Below are positions 36,822 through 44,497 of a stretch of 64,000 nucleotides of DNA, piece after piece (within the stretch, counting starts at the first letter, position 1; every line of letters begins with the position of its first letter). The translations under genes and the position numbers were made by a program. The DNA comes from Pseudomonas protegens CHA0 (GTDB lineage Bacteria > Pseudomonadota > Gammaproteobacteria > Pseudomonadales > Pseudomonadaceae): contig NC_021237.1 of NCBI RefSeq assembly GCF_000397205.1, forward strand, positions 4,341,001 to 4,405,000. The letters are read 5' to 3'. The notes below the pieces were generated by a model. It saw only the letters and a program-made list of their open reading frames with translations, was not told the origin of the DNA and ran no database searches.

Positions 36822-37156
36822 GGCTCCACCATCTACGGCAAGGCCGTACAGACGAACAGACAGGCATTCGTCCGACACAACCTGCTGGCGCTGGAAAGAC
36901 CAATACCCCTGCCGCAACCAGGCATCGCAAGGGGTGGACGTTTGATCTACTCATCACCGAGGGTGGCCGCAATCATCGAGGGCAGCCACTGCTTACCGAA
37001 AATACAGATTTGCCTTACAGGCTCGGAGCCGATTTACCGGCGAAGGTGTCCTCAAGAGAGCCGTGGTAAACCAAGGCGCGTCACTCTGCAATGACTCGAA
37101 GCTGCCAACCTGCTTGATCGGTTACTTGGTCGCTCTGGCTCCAGCTCCAAGGATGA

Positions 37157-37639
37157 TCAAACGTCCAACCACCAGTTCAACAGCGTCTCGTCCTCATCGT
37201 CATCGAGGTTTTTATAGACATTGGCGTAGTACCACTCAATCCCAGTTCTCTCGCGGAAGCGATCGAACACCGCATTGATACGGTCCATGCCATTCCTCGC
37301 AGGAACAGCGAATGAAAGGTTCCCCTCGAACAGCCCATCCAGGGTTCCGCCCAACTCACCAGCAACCTCGCTTTCAAGCGCACTGATCACCGCCGGATCA
37401 ATGTAGTCGGCATAGATCTGAATGCAGAAATTCCCGCCCCGCTTCAGCACTTGCGCCGGCGCATCGGGATTGCGGATGGAAACGATATCGCCCCGCGCCA
37501 GGTTCTGCGCCAGGCCCGGCGAGGACAGCAACTCGTAGGTATGCTCATCAATCTGCCGCGCCAACAGCTCCTCGCGAACGGCGCCATCGTCATCGGCCAT
37601 GTACACCTGAATCAGCACAGGGGATTGCTTGTCATCCAT
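37157..37639 (-). CDS. DUF4265-like hypothetical protein
   Basis: A 160-residue acidic soluble protein beginning MDDKQSPVLIQVYMADDDGAVREELLARQIDEHTYELLSSPGLAQNLARGDIVSI and ending DDDEDETLLNWWLDV. The N-terminal half resembles DUF4265 proteins, whose role is unknown; they often occur near secreted-effector or immunity genes. The start at 37639 is the first Met before the conserved part. No partner is evident. Confidence 0.6.
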   Translation of the reverse strand: MDDKQSPVLIQVYMADDDGAVREELLARQIDEHTYELLSSPGLAQNLARGDIVSIRNPDAPAQVLKRGGNFCIQIYADYIDPAVISALESEVAGELGGTLDGLFEGNLSFAVPARNGMDRINAVFDRFRERTGIEWYYANVYKNLDDDEDETLLNWWLDV

Positions 37640-37709
37640 ACGGGGCTCCACAGTTTCCACGTTCAACACCTGACCCTTGTTCTGTTACCCAGCGCTTCCA
37701 TCCCCTGCC

Positions 37710-38396
37710 TCAGGGCAACGGCTCAAAGCGCCCACTGCCCGTATTCCACGCAAACCCCGGCAACGTGCAGTCCTGAAAGCCGATCCGCAATTGCTCCCCC
37801 TCAGCCTGCACCTGCAAGGTATCCACCCCCAGGTTGCGACACCCCGGCGCCGCAACCGCCAGGCTCTGCAGCAACTTGCCATTGGCCTTGTCCATCACCT
37901 CCACCGTCGTGATCCGCTGATCATTGCCCGGCATCGGCACCTGGAAATACCAGCGCTTGGTGGAAGCACTTTGCAGCAGCGTGGTGACCGGCTGCGGCCA
38001 CGAGCGATCCGAATCCACCAGGCCCACCAGCTTCAGCGCAATGGGCAAGGTCTTGCCCGTGCGATAACTGGTCCAGGTGCCGCGCACCTGCTCCTGCTGG
38101 CGGGAGTTCAGCAAGTCATTGAACTGCAGACGCGCCACCGGCAAGCCCTGCTCGTCCAGCTCATCCATGGCCAGCGTCTTGTTGCTGTAGCTGAAGGTCG
38201 GCTTGAGGCGGATCGGCGTGCGATAGCGCTGATAGGCATAGGTGCCCTGGTAGACCGCATTCTGGCTGCCCAGGGTCAAGACAACCGCCTGCTTGCCCAC
38301 CGTGCCCTCATACACCCCGTGGGACGCCTGCGCCGGCAACAGCCACAGCGCCAACACCAGCACCGCCAGCCCCCGAGCAACATCAAACCCACGCAT
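37710..38396 (-). CDS. Exported hypothetical protein, second of a paralogous pair
   Basis: A 228-residue exported protein with signal peptide ending LPAQASHG and a beta-rich mature part (VYEGTVGKQAVVLTLGSQNAVYQGTYAYQRYRTPIRL). It shares the opening pattern x-YxGTxGxxxVxLxL and the overall plan (short-strand repeats, xMxxTTGK-like closing segment, one Cys pair near the end) with the gene upstream. The start codon overlaps the upstream stop by one base, so they are translated as a pair. Periplasmic; function unknown. Confidence 0.65.
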   Translation of the reverse strand: MRGFDVARGLAVLVLALWLLPAQASHGVYEGTVGKQAVVLTLGSQNAVYQGTYAYQRYRTPIRLKPTFSYSNKTLAMDELDEQGLPVARLQFNDLLNSRQQEQVRGTWTSYRTGKTLPIALKLVGLVDSDRSWPQPVTTLLQSASTKRWYFQVPMPGNDQRITTVEVMDKANGKLLQSLAVAAPGCRNLGVDTLQVQAEGEQLRIGFQDCTLPGFAWNTGSGRFEPLP

Positions 38397-39364
38397 CAGA
38401 AACGCTCCTCGCCCGACGACAGATATTCCAGCCGATCAGGGCTGATCACCCGGTAATAATCCCAACGCCGAGTGCGCTGGTCGTAATTGATGAAGTCCTG
38501 CTTGCTGAACTCCATCTGGCCACCGGGGGAAAAGCGCAGATCCCCCTCCACCGCGAACTGCTCCAACTGCGGATGGCGCCGGTATTCCCGGCGCTCACGG
38601 TTGTACAGGTAGTACTGAGTGGGCGAGCACCACAGCCGGCCATCCGACTCCGCCAGGCGATAGCCCTGGGCCTGAAAATCAATCCGCGCCTCGGCCTGGA
38701 AATGCCCGAAAGTCAGCGTCCTGGTACCGACCGACGACATGCACCACTGCCCACTGATCTCCTGCACCCGCCGCCCGGTGGTGCGGCTCATGACTCGAAT
38801 ACTGTCCACCTGCGCCACCTCCTCCCCGGCCTTGCGCGCGGCATGCACACTGAAATAGAAATCCCGATCGAACACCGGCTGCAACAACTCCCCCTCAAAC
38901 GCCTCCCGCTGACTGTCGCCAAAGCGCATCACCCGCTGCAACTGCAACGGCTGCTGCGTGCCCGTGCGCAAATCCACCAGACTGCCCTGCAACGCCTGCG
39001 CCCCCTCGGCGAACGGCTGCAACGACACCGCCGTTGCGGGCAGGGTCGGGTTGTCCATGATGTTGATCAACAGCGCGGAGCCAGGATGGAAAGGGGTGGA
39101 CTCCAACGCCATCGGCAGGCGCTCGGACTCGGAAAACCAATAGCCGGACATACCGCCGCCGTATTGGGAGTCGTAGGTGAGCGCCAGTTCAACCGGAGTG
39201 TCGCCGAGGGTGCCGCGGTAGGTGGTGGTGGGGTTGGCTTGGGCGGTTGGAGTGATTAGCCCGAGGCCGAGCAAGAGCGCTGCGGTCAGGCGCAAAAGGA
39301 GGTGTGGCAGGTGACGCTGTTGGCCAGCCCTTGTTTGTGAACTGCTGCCAATGGGCTGGGTCAT
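38396..39364 (-). CDS. Exported hypothetical protein, first of a paralogous pair
   Basis: A 322-residue exported protein: long signal sequence (LLLRLTAALLLGLGLITPTAQA) and a mature part opening TTTYRGTLGDTPVELALTYDSQYGGGMSGYWFSES, with a C-terminal extension rich in Tyr and Arg (YYLYNRERREYRRHPQ). The paralogy to the following gene is seen in YRGTLGDTPVELAL against YEGTVGKQAVVLTL. No named domain was recognised. The start may be at 39364 or slightly downstream. Confidence 0.65.
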   Translation of the reverse strand: MTQPIGSSSQTRAGQQRHLPHLLLRLTAALLLGLGLITPTAQANPTTTYRGTLGDTPVELALTYDSQYGGGMSGYWFSESERLPMALESTPFHPGSALLINIMDNPTLPATAVSLQPFAEGAQALQGSLVDLRTGTQQPLQLQRVMRFGDSQREAFEGELLQPVFDRDFYFSVHAARKAGEEVAQVDSIRVMSRTTGRRVQEISGQWCMSSVGTRTLTFGHFQAEARIDFQAQGYRLAESDGRLWCSPTQYYLYNRERREYRRHPQLEQFAVEGDLRFSPGGQMEFSKQDFINYDQRTRRWDYYRVISPDRLEYLSSGEERF

Positions 39365-39674
39365 GCCTGCGCTCCTTGCGGTGGGGAAAAGGGGCGCAGG
39401 ATAGCAAAAACATTTTGATTTACGCGTAAAGAAGCGGATTCCTACAGCGGCGCCATTAGCTGTCCCGAAACTCCCTAGCCATACGCCATACCTCAGAAAA
39501 TAGAAATGGTTTTTTCCTCAATGCCTATAGCCAGACAGTCCCAGCATGAGTGATTCCAAAACAGTGGCGCACCTTCGTTTTTTGGCGAATGATGGGAGCC
39601 GAATTGATTGATCGCACTGCAACTTATGGCGCATTCGTTTACCTTTTCATAAAAACGCTGGCAGGGAGGCCTCG

Positions 39675-41477
39675 ATGTGGGCTGACGTCGACACAAAGCA
39701 AGATTTTCTTAACTATTCCGAGGTCGCAGATCTCGTTATCGATGTAATACGTGATCCCAACATGAGGCCAGTAACCGTTGGGGTATTTGGATCCTGGGGC
39801 ACTGGTAAATCGACGCTTTTGAACCTAATCGAAGACGGGCTGAATCCAATTGAGGACCACACTGACTTCGTTGTCGTTCGCTTCGACGCATGGTTGTATC
39901 AAGGATTCGATGATTCGCGTGCAGCACTCATGGAGGTGATCGCATCCACCTTAATGGATGCCACTAGGTCATCCGAAACCCTCTTCGAAAAAGCTAAGAA
40001 ACTGTTCTCCCGAGTCAGGAAAATGCGGTTGCTGGGCCTGATGGCTGAGGGCGGCGCACTCGCTGCTGGTGTGCCTGCTTTTGGGCTTGGTGCAAAGAGC
40101 ATGGACGCCATCGGAAACTTGTTTTCCGGCGAAGTCGACGCTAATGCCGTGTCTGTCTTGAGAGAAGATGGAGCTAAGGCAAAAGCACATTTCACGGATT
40201 TGTTAGCAGACGAAAAGCAAAGCACTCCCCCTAAGCAAATAGCAGCCTTCAGGGCGGAGTTTGCCGATGTATTGGAGGGACTGAACAAGACGCTAGTTGT
40301 ATTCGTAGATAATTTGGATCGATGCCTGCCGGCCCAGACTATTCACACTCTAGAGGCACTACGGCTTTTCCTCTTCATGGGGCACACAGCTTTCGTGGTT
40401 GCTGCTGACGAGGACATGGTTCGGCACTCGGTCAGTCAGCACTTCAAAGATCCAGGTGATAGGCATGTAACTGACTACCTAGACAAGTTGATCCAAGTTC
40501 CGGTCCGGGTACCTAAGTTGGGCGTTCAAGAGGTAAGGGCATATCTATTTCTGCTCTTTGCATCTGCTGGCGGTCAAGCAGACTCCGAAAGCTTTGAGCG
40601 TCTAAGAACAGGTCTTGAGGCAAACCTTCGTGAGGCTTGGAAGGATGAGCCCATTAGCACAGAGAAAGCATTAAGCCTCATGGGCGTAAACCCGCCCGCA
40701 GAGGTCGCCGAGGCTTTCCCAATAGCTGATCGCATCGCATCAATGCTTGCGACGTCGACCTCAGTTTCCGGAAATCCTCGAATAGTTAAACGGATGCTCA
40801 ATGTGATCCGAATGCGGTCTCGCGTTGCCAAAGTCCGGAAAATGCCTGTCAACGAAGCCCTCATAGCAAAGATCGCTCTCTTCGAGCGATGCATGGAAGA
40901 AAAGGCGATTGCACATTTGTACTCCGTCATCAATATCGCAGCTGGTGGCAAGCCGGAGATCATAGCGGTGCTCGAAGCTCTTCTAGAGGATCCAGAAAAG
41001 TTCAAAGCAGCATGCCCTGATGTGTGGAAAGAGAAGAGTGAGTTATTGCGTGAGTGGCTTACGTTGGAGCCCTCACTTGCTCCAATCGATCTTCGCCCAA
41101 TTGTTTACTTGAGCAGAGAAACGACGCCGTTGCGAGTGCTACGCGCGGGCCTATCGGCGGATGCTGCAAACGCCCTTGGGATCTTAAAGCGAACAATCAA
41201 CACGTCCTCTCCCGCGGCTATATCAGCCATAAAGACTATTCCGGCATCAGAACGAAGTCTTGTCATGGCCCAGCTAATTGAGTCAATGCGGTCGCATTCT
41301 GATTGGTCTGTAAGGGCCCCAGGTTTCGAGGGCGCGCAGTTGCTTGCAGAAAACTCGTCTGATGCGGGAAGTGTCCTTTCTGACTTCATCCACACGGTAA
41401 TGCCCGGCAAACTCAAGCCATGGCTCAGCGCAAAGGTGCGTGGTGCTAAGTGGTTCAAACAGAAAGAGTTGAAATGA
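39675..41477 (+). CDS. qatA: KAP-family P-loop NTPase QatA (anti-phage system)
   Basis: A 600-residue KAP-type ATPase, the QatA component of the QatABCD defence system. Walker A is GSWGTGKST (residues 39-47) and Walker B is VVFVDNLDR (208-216). A long helical insertion at 105-160 contains a hydrophobic segment (LGLMAEGGALAAGVPAFGLGA), as KAP proteins have. Start 39675 has GGGAGG six bases upstream. It is the first gene of qatA-qatB-qatC, with the next start one base after its stop. DNA here is visibly AT richer than the flanks and codon use differs, which indicates horizontal transfer. Confidence 0.85.
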   Translation: MWADVDTKQDFLNYSEVADLVIDVIRDPNMRPVTVGVFGSWGTGKSTLLNLIEDGLNPIEDHTDFVVVRFDAWLYQGFDDSRAALMEVIASTLMDATRSSETLFEKAKKLFSRVRKMRLLGLMAEGGALAAGVPAFGLGAKSMDAIGNLFSGEVDANAVSVLREDGAKAKAHFTDLLADEKQSTPPKQIAAFRAEFADVLEGLNKTLVVFVDNLDRCLPAQTIHTLEALRLFLFMGHTAFVVAADEDMVRHSVSQHFKDPGDRHVTDYLDKLIQVPVRVPKLGVQEVRAYLFLLFASAGGQADSESFERLRTGLEANLREAWKDEPISTEKALSLMGVNPPAEVAEAFPIADRIASMLATSTSVSGNPRIVKRMLNVIRMRSRVAKVRKMPVNEALIAKIALFERCMEEKAIAHLYSVINIAAGGKPEIIAVLEALLEDPEKFKAACPDVWKEKSELLREWLTLEPSLAPIDLRPIVYLSRETTPLRVLRAGLSADAANALGILKRTINTSSPAAISAIKTIPASERSLVMAQLIESMRSHSDWSVRAPGFEGAQLLAENSSDAGSVLSDFIHTVMPGKLKPWLSAKVRGAKWFKQKELK

Positions 41478-41478
41478 T

Positions 41479-42234
41479 ATGGGGACGTCGACATCGAGTA
41501 AGGGGCCAGGGGGAAATTCTCCCTACGTGCCTGGATGGGTTGACACTGATGGTCAACCGCCAATACCTGAGGCACCTCCGCAGCGCTTCAAGGACTTCCG
41601 CACTAACCTGGGAAAGTTTGTCGCCAGTGGCGACCGTGAATATCTTCGATCGGCCGTAAGCAGCTATGCAGGTGCAGCAACCGGTGGTAGCGCGATCGGC
41701 GCGGCAAGATTTGGATCTATGGCTGGGGCCGGGGGAGCGCTCTTTGGAGCAATGGCCGCTTTTCGGGAAGGTCAATCGATACCAGGACTGGATTTGGCAA
41801 CACTCAATGGCCAGGACACCGATTTAGCAATCAGCGCTATTGTCGAAGTTCTGGCAACTGAGGATGGCGACTCTGACCGTGTTCGCGTAGCAATGAATGA
41901 AGCGCTCTCAGAATGCCTTCAGGGGTACGACGAATTCGACTTTTCTAGCATCACGGATGAAATGCTTGTCCAAATGATGTTGGTTTACGTGACGAATTGT
42001 GTATTCAGCCAAGTCGTTTTGGATTCGAATGATGCATTCGCGAAAACAAACTCAGCAGGTCAAGTGGAGCAAGCGGAGAAGGATCTACATTCGTTGGTTG
42101 AGTCGGTCACTGACAAGCATATGCGGCCTTTACTGAGTGGAGATTTGAAATCATTTACCTCTGTCCGCGTTGAACAGGTCCAGCTTTTAGTAATTAAGGA
42201 AGTTTGGAGTGAGTGGGAGAGCTACGAACAGTGA
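41479..42234 (+). CDS. qatB: QatB-like protein
   Basis: A 251-residue protein without a known enzymatic domain. It has a Gly/Pro-rich N-terminus (MGTSTSSKGPGGNSPYVPGWVDTDGQPPIP). A small-residue hydrophobic stretch follows (AVSSYAGAATGGSAIGAARFGSMAGAGGALFGAMAAF), then an acidic helical C-terminal half. This fits QatB in position, size and the GGNSPYVPxW opening I associate with that family. It begins right after qatA and its end overlaps qatC. The molecular role is unknown. Confidence 0.8.
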   Translation: MGTSTSSKGPGGNSPYVPGWVDTDGQPPIPEAPPQRFKDFRTNLGKFVASGDREYLRSAVSSYAGAATGGSAIGAARFGSMAGAGGALFGAMAAFREGQSIPGLDLATLNGQDTDLAISAIVEVLATEDGDSDRVRVAMNEALSECLQGYDEFDFSSITDEMLVQMMLVYVTNCVFSQVVLDSNDAFAKTNSAGQVEQAEKDLHSLVESVTDKHMRPLLSGDLKSFTSVRVEQVQLLVIKEVWSEWESYEQ

Positions 42235-43538
42235 CAACCCTTATTTTTCAACATGAAATGCATCTGCTACCCCCTCCATCAAATGGCTTAATACCAGTGC
42301 TCATGTACGGAGCGCGGCCTCCGGCTCGAGGAACATGCTCCATCGGGGGGCCGGTCAGAGATGCGGTTCGGCGGCTGGGTGCGCCAGTTAGTAGAGCTGG
42401 ATTCGATCTGTTAACCATTGCTATGGCGGTCACCGCCGCTGACACCTTTGTCGATAAAGCAGAGTCGGATGATGGGTGGGCACGGGTTCTACGTTTATCG
42501 ATTCCAATAGCAGACCCGGACCTTTGGAATCCTGCCGTCCCGACTCTTCAGAAAGCTTTGCATTTTCTGAGCGGAGATATTTGGGAAATCACATTGATGC
42601 CAGATGGGCCACGTCAGTTGCCAGCACAGAAGCGTGGGCATATCACTGTCATGGCAGGTCATGATTGCGTTAGCCTTTTTTCGGGAGGGATGGATAGCGG
42701 TATCGGTGCACTTGATCTTTTAGCCAAAGGTCGTCGTCCTCTTTTGATCAGCCATTCCTACCGAGGTGACTCAGAAAAGCAGATATCAATTCGCGACCAA
42801 CTCCCTGTGAATGTATCGAGATTCGCTGCGGTTGCGCACCCGATCTCCTGGCTGGGAACACAGACTGATGTGCAAATGCGTACCCGCAGTTTTAATTTCC
42901 TTGCGTACGGCACTCTTGTTGGTGCGACCCTAGCTCAGCTCCGCGTGGCTGGCCCGCCTGTTGAGCTTTTCGTTCCTGAAAACGGCTTAATCGCGCTCAA
43001 CCCTCCAATGACACGAAGACGAATAGGTGCGCTGAGTACACGAACTACTCACCCTCATTTCCTCCGGCTCTTCCAACAGGTTTTAGATACCGTTGGTCTC
43101 CCTGTGAAGGTCATAAATCCTTATTCACTGAAAACAAAGGGGGAGATGCTGATTGAGTGCCTAGACCAAAATTCTCTCAATCTTCTGGTATCAGAGACCG
43201 TCTCGTGTGGCAAATGGAAGAGGACTCATGTTCAGTGTGGCAAATGCGTCCCATGCATAATACGTAGGGCATCGTTCCATGCAGCAGGCATGACTGATAC
43301 CACCCAGTACGGAAGAGGGCAAGATCTGAGTTCAGTGATGAACGACAGCAAAGCACGGGATGACCTAATGGCTATGATTCTTGCCTCTAGAAGATTGCCA
43401 CATGCTGATGCTGCAAGATGGGTTCCCCAGGCAGGACCGCTGCCTTCGGGGCGTCAAGCTAGGGATGATTTGGTGGCCGTGGCAACAAGAGGAATGAAAG
43501 AGGTAGGGACGTATTTGGCAAGCCTCAACCTTCTTTGA
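42231..43538 (+). CDS. qatC: QueC-like PP-loop protein QatC
   Basis: A 435-residue QueC-like protein, the C component of Qat. The PP-loop is SGGMDS at 151-156. The zinc-site cysteines of QueC are kept as C326, C336, C339 and C342 (CGKWKRTHVQCGKCVPCIIRR), so both ATP-pyrophosphatase and zinc sites look intact. It has an N-terminal extension of about 140 residues not found in QueC. The GTG at 42231 overlaps the qatB stop (GTGA) and is preferred to the GTG at 42213. In known systems a TatD-like nuclease gene (qatD) follows; none is found here. Confidence 0.85.
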   Translation: MTTLIFQHEMHLLPPPSNGLIPVLMYGARPPARGTCSIGGPVRDAVRRLGAPVSRAGFDLLTIAMAVTAADTFVDKAESDDGWARVLRLSIPIADPDLWNPAVPTLQKALHFLSGDIWEITLMPDGPRQLPAQKRGHITVMAGHDCVSLFSGGMDSGIGALDLLAKGRRPLLISHSYRGDSEKQISIRDQLPVNVSRFAAVAHPISWLGTQTDVQMRTRSFNFLAYGTLVGATLAQLRVAGPPVELFVPENGLIALNPPMTRRRIGALSTRTTHPHFLRLFQQVLDTVGLPVKVINPYSLKTKGEMLIECLDQNSLNLLVSETVSCGKWKRTHVQCGKCVPCIIRRASFHAAGMTDTTQYGRGQDLSSVMNDSKARDDLMAMILASRRLPHADAARWVPQAGPLPSGRQARDDLVAVATRGMKEVGTYLASLNLL

Positions 43539-44089
43539 GGCCGGGGCGTTTCTCATTCAAATATCTAGCGCTACAAGATAGGCTTCCTGAGCCTCGGTGG
43601 GTCGAAAGACCGGTTGCTGGCGATTTTGACCTGTTGCGTTGCAACTTAAGCGCACGATGCCGAAAGCCCACTATTGGCCGAACCTGTCGAAAATCGTTTT
43701 ATAAACTGGTAAGAAATAAATCGCTGGAAACGACGTTTTAGTAAGCTCCTAAGTAAAATCCGAGTCCGAAAGTATCTGCACATATTCAGGACCTCAATCT
43801 TAGGAGCTTGCTTTTCTTCTGTGTAAATCAGAGTGGACTTTTTTCAACAGACTCGTCTGTTGCCTACCCATAAAGAGCAAAAGCCAACTCAAAAATCGAT
43901 CATTCAAAATAGGCCTACAAAAACAGAGCCCACTCAAAACGATGAACAGTTGGGACCACTCGCTTTACCAGATGCCACTATTTCCCCTCAAATTTTCTTC
44001 CCATAAAACCGAAAACTCCTACAATCATCTCTTCGAATTCCCACACGGCTCCCCTTCATGCCTGCTGTGGTCAACCAAGAGGCGAGATC
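43539..44089. other. AT-rich gap where qatD would be expected; inverted repeat
   Basis: No convincing gene on either strand; the longest frame (43535-43741) has no recognisable pattern. AAGCTCCTAAG at 43743-43753 is perfectly complementary to CTTAGGAGCTT at 43799-43809, leaving a 45-base loop, so a long stem-loop RNA or a bounded element is possible. The stretch 43840-44050 is especially AT rich and presumably holds the promoter of the next module. It could be the scar of a lost qatD gene or of a recombination joint. Confidence 0.5.
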
Positions 44090-44473
44090 GTGGACACCGC
44101 TGTTGACTCCCCTGCCCCACTGCTCAACACCACCCGTCTTGCAGAAGCGCTGCAGCGCTTCGCAGACGATCGCGACTGGCAGCAATTCCACTCCCCCAAA
44201 AACCTGCTCCTAGCTCTAACCGGTGAAACCGGTGAGCTCTGCGAAATTTTCCAGTGGATGAGCGAAGCCGACGCCAAGGATGCAGCCATGCGTCCAGAAA
44301 CCGCTCAAGCCGTGAAAGATGAATTGGCCGACGTACTCATGTACCTCGTGCGATTAAGCACGGTGCTGGGCGTCGATCTAAACGAGGCGGTGACAAACAA
44401 ACTCGCGTTGAACGGCCAGAAGTACCCCGTCGACAAAGCCAAAAGCACCAGCAAGAAGTACGACCAACTCTGA
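44090..44473 (+). CDS. MazG-like nucleotide pyrophosphohydrolase
   Basis: A 127-residue all-alpha NTP pyrophosphatase of the MazG/RS21-C6 class. Metal-binding residues are in order: E46xxE49xxE52 in TGETGELCEIFQW and E78xxD81 in VKDELADVLMYLVRL. It would hydrolyse a nucleoside triphosphate to the monophosphate. GTG 44090 follows GAGGCGAGATC. The gene ends 24 bases before the nuclease-helicase gene, with which it forms a two-gene unit. Enzymes of this fold serve house-cleaning or, in defence loci, nucleotide depletion or signal degradation. Confidence 0.82.
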   Translation: MDTAVDSPAPLLNTTRLAEALQRFADDRDWQQFHSPKNLLLALTGETGELCEIFQWMSEADAKDAAMRPETAQAVKDELADVLMYLVRLSTVLGVDLNEAVTNKLALNGQKYPVDKAKSTSKKYDQL

Positions 44474-44497
44474 CCCCCTGGGCTCTAAGGACCACTT

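Noticed and set aside
39550..39747. Small gene before qatA
   Set aside because: It overlaps the qatA start region in another frame with no ribosome site. It is more likely promoter DNA.
43535..43741. 68-residue frame as a remnant of qatD
   Set aside because: No HxH start, Asp or His motifs of TatD nucleases; the composition looks noncoding.
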